Positions 4,624-7,242 of a stretch of DNA of 7,242 nt are shown one piece after another. Position numbers and translations under genes: made by a program. The notes under the pieces were generated by a model. It saw only the letters and a program-made list of their open reading frames with translations. It was not told where the DNA came from and did not search any database. Source of the stretch: Pedosphaera sp. (GTDB taxonomy: Bacteria > Verrucomicrobiota > Verrucomicrobiia > Limisphaerales > UBA9464); assembly GCA_009695405.1 (NCBI GenBank), contig SIAZ01000182.1:1-7242 (forward strand), read 5' to 3'. Numbering within the stretch: position 1 is the first letter of the stretch; each line of letters opens with the position of its first letter.

Positions 4624-5283
4624 ACCTGTTACCGCTTGACCCGCTAGAAGTCCTAGGGCTGCCATCACCACGCCAGAGGCCCCGAGTCCTCGGTAGTCAA
4701 CGCCCCGAACAAGCAGAGCAAAGAGGTTGCCACACATTCCGCCGATCAAAGTAAGTAAGAGTGCTGTCCCTAGCCCGAACCGACCCATCGCCAAACCCAT
4801 CATAACTCCCCCAGCGAGTGTATTGGCAGCAAGATGGGCGATGTCAGCATGTAACCAAGTCGCAGTCAGTGCTCGCCACCAATCCCCAGTTCGCACGGAG
4901 CGCGAATCAAAGATGCAGGGCTCCAGCAGGACTGTTTGGCTAAGAAAGATGCAGCCCATCGTTAGCGACCAGCGCATGGCTCCTTTGTGGAAGAGAACCC
5001 AGCCCGCCGATCCCTCGTGGGCCCAATTAAAACGGCGATTCTCGCGGCGATATAATCGGATCGCTTCGCGCGCGCCCTCGACATTGACTGTCGCTACTTT
5101 AAGACACCAGACTCGGCGAGTGCCGGAACCAGATCCCAGTGATTCTGTGTGGTCGATGACCGTCTCAATCCCCTGACTTACTAAAACTAACCCCCACTCC
5201 ATCACCAGCCGTTCGGATTTTGAGGCCATGGCAACCGCCAGTGGTTCTGTCGGCGGCGAGAGTCTCGAAATGGTCTCATCCAC
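4621..5283 (-). CDS. Rhomboid-family intramembrane serine protease, N-terminal part with the catalytic Ser
   Basis: Rhomboids cut membrane proteins within the bilayer using a Ser-His dyad. Residues 1-100 form a soluble N-terminal extension (MEWGLVLVSQGIETVIDH...REAIRLYRREN), as in some other bacterial rhomboids. Hydrophobic segments begin at about 105. The family pattern follows: RTGDWWRALTATWLHADIAH with His145/His150, Asn154 (HxxxN, oxyanion hole), then a GxSG nucleophile motif, GASG, with Ser203. The frame then stops at TGA (4621-4623), just after TM4 and before the His-bearing helix. The catalytic His lies in the next 80 codons in the same frame (4375-4617). With the TGA read, the protein would be 302 residues, normal for the family. 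The start may be GTG 5283 or ATG 5229. It is divergent from the secreted PLC-like gene across 128 bases. Confidence 0.85.
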   Translation of the reverse strand: MDETISRLSPPTEPLAVAMASKSERLVMEWGLVLVSQGIETVIDHTESLGSGSGTRRVWCLKVATVNVEGAREAIRLYRRENRRFNWAHEGSAGWVLFHKGAMRWSLTMGCIFLSQTVLLEPCIFDSRSVRTGDWWRALTATWLHADIAHLAANTLAGGVMMGLAMGRFGLGTALLLTLIGGMCGNLFALLVRGVDYRGLGASGVVMAALGLLAGQAVTG

Positions 5284-5345
5284 GGCGCAGACAATCGAGG
5301 AGAGACAGCCTTGCGCAAAGGCGATTTAGTGCAACCGCCTCTGTG

Positions 5346-5366
5346 CGGGTTAGAAAACGTAACCCG
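5346..5366. repeat. Perfect 7-bp inverted repeat upstream of the PLC-like gene
   Basis: CGGGTTA (5346-5352) and TAACCCG (5360-5366) are exact inverse complements around a 7-base centre, in the 128-base divergent region between the rhomboid and the PLC-like gene. It lies 45 bases before the ATG at 5412. It could be an operator or an mRNA leader hairpin. There is no T-run after it, so it is not a typical terminator. Just downstream, TATTGT is a weak -10 candidate (4 of 6), with TTAGAA 17 bases upstream of it inside the repeat. Confidence 0.35.
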
Positions 5367-5411
5367 ACTAGCTATTGTCGAAAGCGAAATTTCCGTAAAC
5401 AGTCTCGCTCG

Positions 5412-6254
5412 ATGCTTCGTTTTCTTTGTTTTCTGATGGCGAGCCTTTGCTTCGGCGGTTCCGATTTGCTAGCTCAGAACTCTACGAAGGAGGCCACTCC
5501 TTTAGTTGGGGCTCATTCACACAATGATTATCTTCAAAAGCGTCCCCTCTTGGACGCCTTGGACCAAGGATTCTGCGGTGTTGAGGCAGATGTTTTTTTG
5601 GTCGCAGGTGATTTACTGGTGGCCCACAACAGAAAGGACGTGAAGCCAAACTTGAGTCTTCGCACAGCTTATCTCGAGCCACTAGCAAAGAGAGTCCGTG
5701 GGCGAATCGGTATTTTTGCCTATCCTAACACCCGACTCCTTCTTTTGATTGACGTCAAAGAACAGGGGCAGGCTACCTACGAGATTCTTCGTCAACAATT
5801 AAGGCCGTACTCGGATATCCTCACTCATTATGGCACTTCGGGAGTCGTGACCGGTGCCGTGACCGTCGTTATCAGTGGCGATAGAGCTGTAAATCGGATC
5901 GCCGCTGACACCGATCGACTTTGTGCGGTGGATGGGCGAGTGGAACAATTGAAGGATGGCTCTTCGTCCTTGTTGTATCCTCTAATTAGCGACAGTTGGC
6001 CCTCATTATTTCAATGGCGCGGGAATGGATCGATGCCAAGTTCGGAGTTAGTTCGTCTGCGAGAGTTAGTGGCTACGGCTCACAAGCAGGGACGGAAACT
6101 GCGATTTTGGGGCGGGCCTGACCAACAAGCAGTCTGGAAACTGCTGAAAGAAGAAGGTGTGGACAGTCTCAACACCGATAACTTGGCTGGATTAGGAGCT
6201 TTTCTTCGCGGCAACCCGGTGCCTACTCGACGGGTTGAAGAGGAGTCTCAGTGA
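5412..6254 (+). CDS. Secreted PI-PLC/GDPD-superfamily phosphodiesterase-like protein
   Basis: 280 residues with an N-terminal signal peptide (MLRFLCFLMASLCFGGSDLLAQ, cleavage probably near residue 21-22). It is therefore exported to the periplasm or cell surface. The mature part opens with GAHSHNDYLQKRPLLDALDQG (His35, His37, Asn38, Asp39), then GVEADVFLV (Glu58, Asp60) and LLVAHN (His72). LLLLIDVKEQG (Asp114, Lys116) follows, and near the C-terminus come RFWGGPD (232-238) and SLNTDNLAGL (Asp256). This is the barrel layout of the phosphatidylinositol-phospholipase C / glycerophosphodiesterase superfamily, with both catalytic His and the acidic metal or substrate ligands kept. Substrate is unknown; a phosphodiester of a glycerol or inositol lipid is the family expectation. 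The frame is open back to 5220, but the upstream part is Arg-rich antisense of the rhomboid start; the ATG at 5412 gives a clean signal peptide. No SD is seen. Confidence 0.82.
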   Translation: MLRFLCFLMASLCFGGSDLLAQNSTKEATPLVGAHSHNDYLQKRPLLDALDQGFCGVEADVFLVAGDLLVAHNRKDVKPNLSLRTAYLEPLAKRVRGRIGIFAYPNTRLLLLIDVKEQGQATYEILRQQLRPYSDILTHYGTSGVVTGAVTVVISGDRAVNRIAADTDRLCAVDGRVEQLKDGSSSLLYPLISDSWPSLFQWRGNGSMPSSELVRLRELVATAHKQGRKLRFWGGPDQQAVWKLLKEEGVDSLNTDNLAGLGAFLRGNPVPTRRVEEESQ

Positions 6255-6270
6255 GGGGAAGAAGGGCCGA

Positions 6271-6283
6271 TTCGGTTTCCGAA
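6271..6283. terminator. Weak hairpin between convergent genes
   Basis: TTCGG-TTT-CCGAA forms a 5-bp stem with a 3-base loop in the 31-base gap between the PLC-like stop (6254) and the HAD stop (6286). The position suits a bidirectional terminator, but the stem is short and no T-run follows on either strand. It is offered only as a candidate. Confidence 0.2.
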
Positions 6284-6285
6284 GA

Positions 6286-6963
6286 TCACCTACAGACGAC
6301 GGAGGGGTGAATATGGGTGAGGTCAGGTACCGACCAATGGGCACCCGCAAAAGAAAGGGATTCCAGAGATCCGCCGCCTGTCCCTACTCCAAGGCATCGA
6401 GCTCCAATAGATTGAGCACAGGCGACATCAAGTATTGTATCGCCAATGATCAAAATATCATCCCCAGGAAGCCGACTTCTCAAGTGGCGTGCCCCACGAT
6501 CCTGAGCAATACGGGCCAACTGATTACGATCTTCGTGATCATCTCCGAACGCGCCGACCCTCCAATGATTCCAGAGGTGATGCGGCCTCAGCTTAATTTC
6601 GGCACCAAGTCGAACGTTCCCAGTGAGTAGGCCCAGAACTGGGGGTACAGGCAACGCGTTAAGTTCGGCTATAAATTGGATCACACCCGAGCAAATTTCC
6701 CCCGACTGAATCCCCATGCGATGATCGAGTAGATAAACGTACGCATCGAGGAAGTGACGGATTTCCCAATACTTTCCAGCAAATCCATTGGAGACAAAAA
6801 ATTCTCGAATAAGTGAAGAGTCTGTTCGGCCATGGAAGTGAGTTTTATCAGCAACCCCATGGATACCATAGAGAAGTTCTGCGGTTTGCCCGAAGGCAAC
6901 CATTCCAGCCCCACCGGTCCGAATCAGTGTTCCGTCAATATCAAAGAGGACAAGTCGCACCAT
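6286..6963 (-). CDS. HAD-superfamily hydrolase (phosphoglycolate-phosphatase-like)
   Basis: A 225-residue cytosolic phosphatase candidate. Motif I is LVLFDIDGTLI with nucleophile Asp8 and acid/base Asp10. A helical cap region with FHGRTDSSLIREFF (43-56) follows, then motif II LGLLTGN (Thr114) and motif III with Lys124 in EIKLRPHHLW. The stretch GAFGDDHEDRNQLARIA (138-153) is typical of this subgroup. Motif IV is ILIIGDTILDVACA (Asp175, Asp179). All catalytic residues are present. The C1-type cap position places it with phosphoglycolate phosphatase and beta-phosphoglucomutase relatives; the true substrate cannot be read from sequence. The ATG at 6963 puts motif I at the very N-terminus, as expected. 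The gene converges on the PLC-like gene and follows a probable leftward gene ending 39 bases upstream, so it may be second in a transcript. Confidence 0.87.
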   Translation of the reverse strand: MVRLVLFDIDGTLIRTGGAGMVAFGQTAELLYGIHGVADKTHFHGRTDSSLIREFFVSNGFAGKYWEIRHFLDAYVYLLDHRMGIQSGEICSGVIQFIAELNALPVPPVLGLLTGNVRLGAEIKLRPHHLWNHWRVGAFGDDHEDRNQLARIAQDRGARHLRSRLPGDDILIIGDTILDVACAQSIGARCLGVGTGGGSLESLSFAGAHWSVPDLTHIHPSVVCR

Positions 6964-7002
6964 AGAAATTCAACCGTAAGAAGTAATGAGACGCGTGATG
7001 TC

Positions 7003-7242
7003 TCAGCGAAGTTGGACACCCACGATTTCCGACCACAGCGGTTTGAGGTCGGGATCATTCAGAGCCATTGCCTTAACAGCCACCTGATTTTTACTTAAAG
7101 GGGACTTCCAGAAACTCAATTCGCGGAAAGAAATGTGTCTAAAAGGTGAGTAAGCAGGGCTGGGTTTTCGTCCAAGACAGCATGCCTGAATTGATCCGTC
7201 CCGCTGAACTTTCCTTCTTCTCTCTGACTGAACGCTTGGCCC
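7003..7242 (-). CDS. C-terminal end of an unidentified leftward gene (truncated by window edge)
   Basis: One minus-strand frame is open from the right edge to a TGA at 7003-7005 (79 residues). It ends SKNQVAVKAMALNDPDLKPLWSEIVGVQLR. The 'A..ALNDPDLKPLW' close resembles the C-terminal end of TPR-type proteins, but this is a loose impression. The upstream part of the same frame (ERRRKVQRDGSIQACCLGRKP) looks unlike protein. A second frame (7241 to a TGA at 7116-7118) instead reads GQAFSQREEGKFSG then DENPALLTHLLDTFLSAN, which looks more like a coding sequence. Either the gene ends at 7116, or it ends at 7003, or a frameshift near 7115-7130 joins the two. I do not recognise the product. It lies on the same strand as the HAD gene, 39 bases upstream of it. 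Confidence 0.35.
   Translation of the reverse strand, partial: GPSVQSERRRKVQRDGSIQACCLGRKPSPAYSPFRHISFRELSFWKSPLSKNQVAVKAMALNDPDLKPLWSEIVGVQLR

Noticed and set aside
4727..5176. 149-codon plus-strand frame opposite the rhomboid gene
   Set aside because: Basic, low-hydrophobicity translation with no motif, antisense to conserved rhomboid helices.
5220..5411. N-terminal extension of the PLC-like protein from 5220
   Set aside because: The extra 64 residues are Arg/Ser-rich, overlap the rhomboid start on the other strand, and would bury the signal peptide.
6271..6283. Strong intrinsic terminator between the PLC-like and HAD genes
   Set aside because: The stem is only 5 bp and has no T-run, so it is listed only as a low-confidence candidate.
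6235..7098. Plus-strand frames opposite and beside the HAD gene (6235-6630, 6832-7098)
   Set aside because: They are antisense to the HAD catalytic motifs and do not resemble any family.
1..7242. CRISPR array, tRNA or rRNA genes
   Set aside because: No regularly spaced direct repeats, cloverleaf sequence or conserved rRNA segments were found on either strand by reading.

Overview
This window has the composition of a free-living bacterium of moderate GC. The PI-PLC/GDPD-like secreted protein with an HSHNDY motif, the rhomboid with a soluble N-terminal extension, the HAD hydrolase and the hopanoid-type glycosyltransferase together resemble what I know from Verrucomicrobiota. That assignment is inference from family resemblance, not from a marker gene. 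A near absence of Shine-Dalgarno sequences fits this group or another lineage with reduced SD use. Annotated genes end in TAA, TAG and TGA, so the standard code applies.

Left third (1-1986, minus strand): an arsenic-resistance operon in the order arsR-arsC-arsD-arsA, with successive overlaps or near-contacts. It is read leftward from a promoter at about 1998-2025 that carries a perfect inverted repeat between the -35 and -10 positions. ArsR senses As(III)/Sb(III), ArsC (thioredoxin-coupled type) reduces arsenate to arsenite, ArsD passes arsenite on, and ArsA should be the ATPase that drives an efflux pump. arsA, however, is broken after about 202 codons. The sequence changes abruptly at position 148/149 to a terminus beginning GTAAGCG on the minus strand, followed by the start of an IS66-type accessory gene. 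An IS66-family element has therefore inserted into arsA, and the efflux gene expected beyond it is outside the window.

Middle (2058-4381, plus strand): pyrD (class 2, membrane dihydroorotate dehydrogenase, pyrimidine synthesis) is followed 2 bases later by a membrane GT21/HpnI-like glycosyltransferase. Its 3' end overlaps the convergent rhomboid gene by 7 bases. The rhomboid protease gene (4375-5283, minus) is split by one in-frame TGA between its catalytic Ser and catalytic His.

Right (5412-7242): a secreted PI-PLC/GDPD-superfamily protein on plus, a HAD-superfamily phosphatase on minus, and the 3' end of an unidentified leftward gene at the right edge.

No clearly new multi-gene system is visible. 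The observations most worth checking are the IS-disrupted arsA, the Ser/His-split rhomboid, the unusual cysteine set in ArsR, and start codons lying almost directly behind -10-like boxes.
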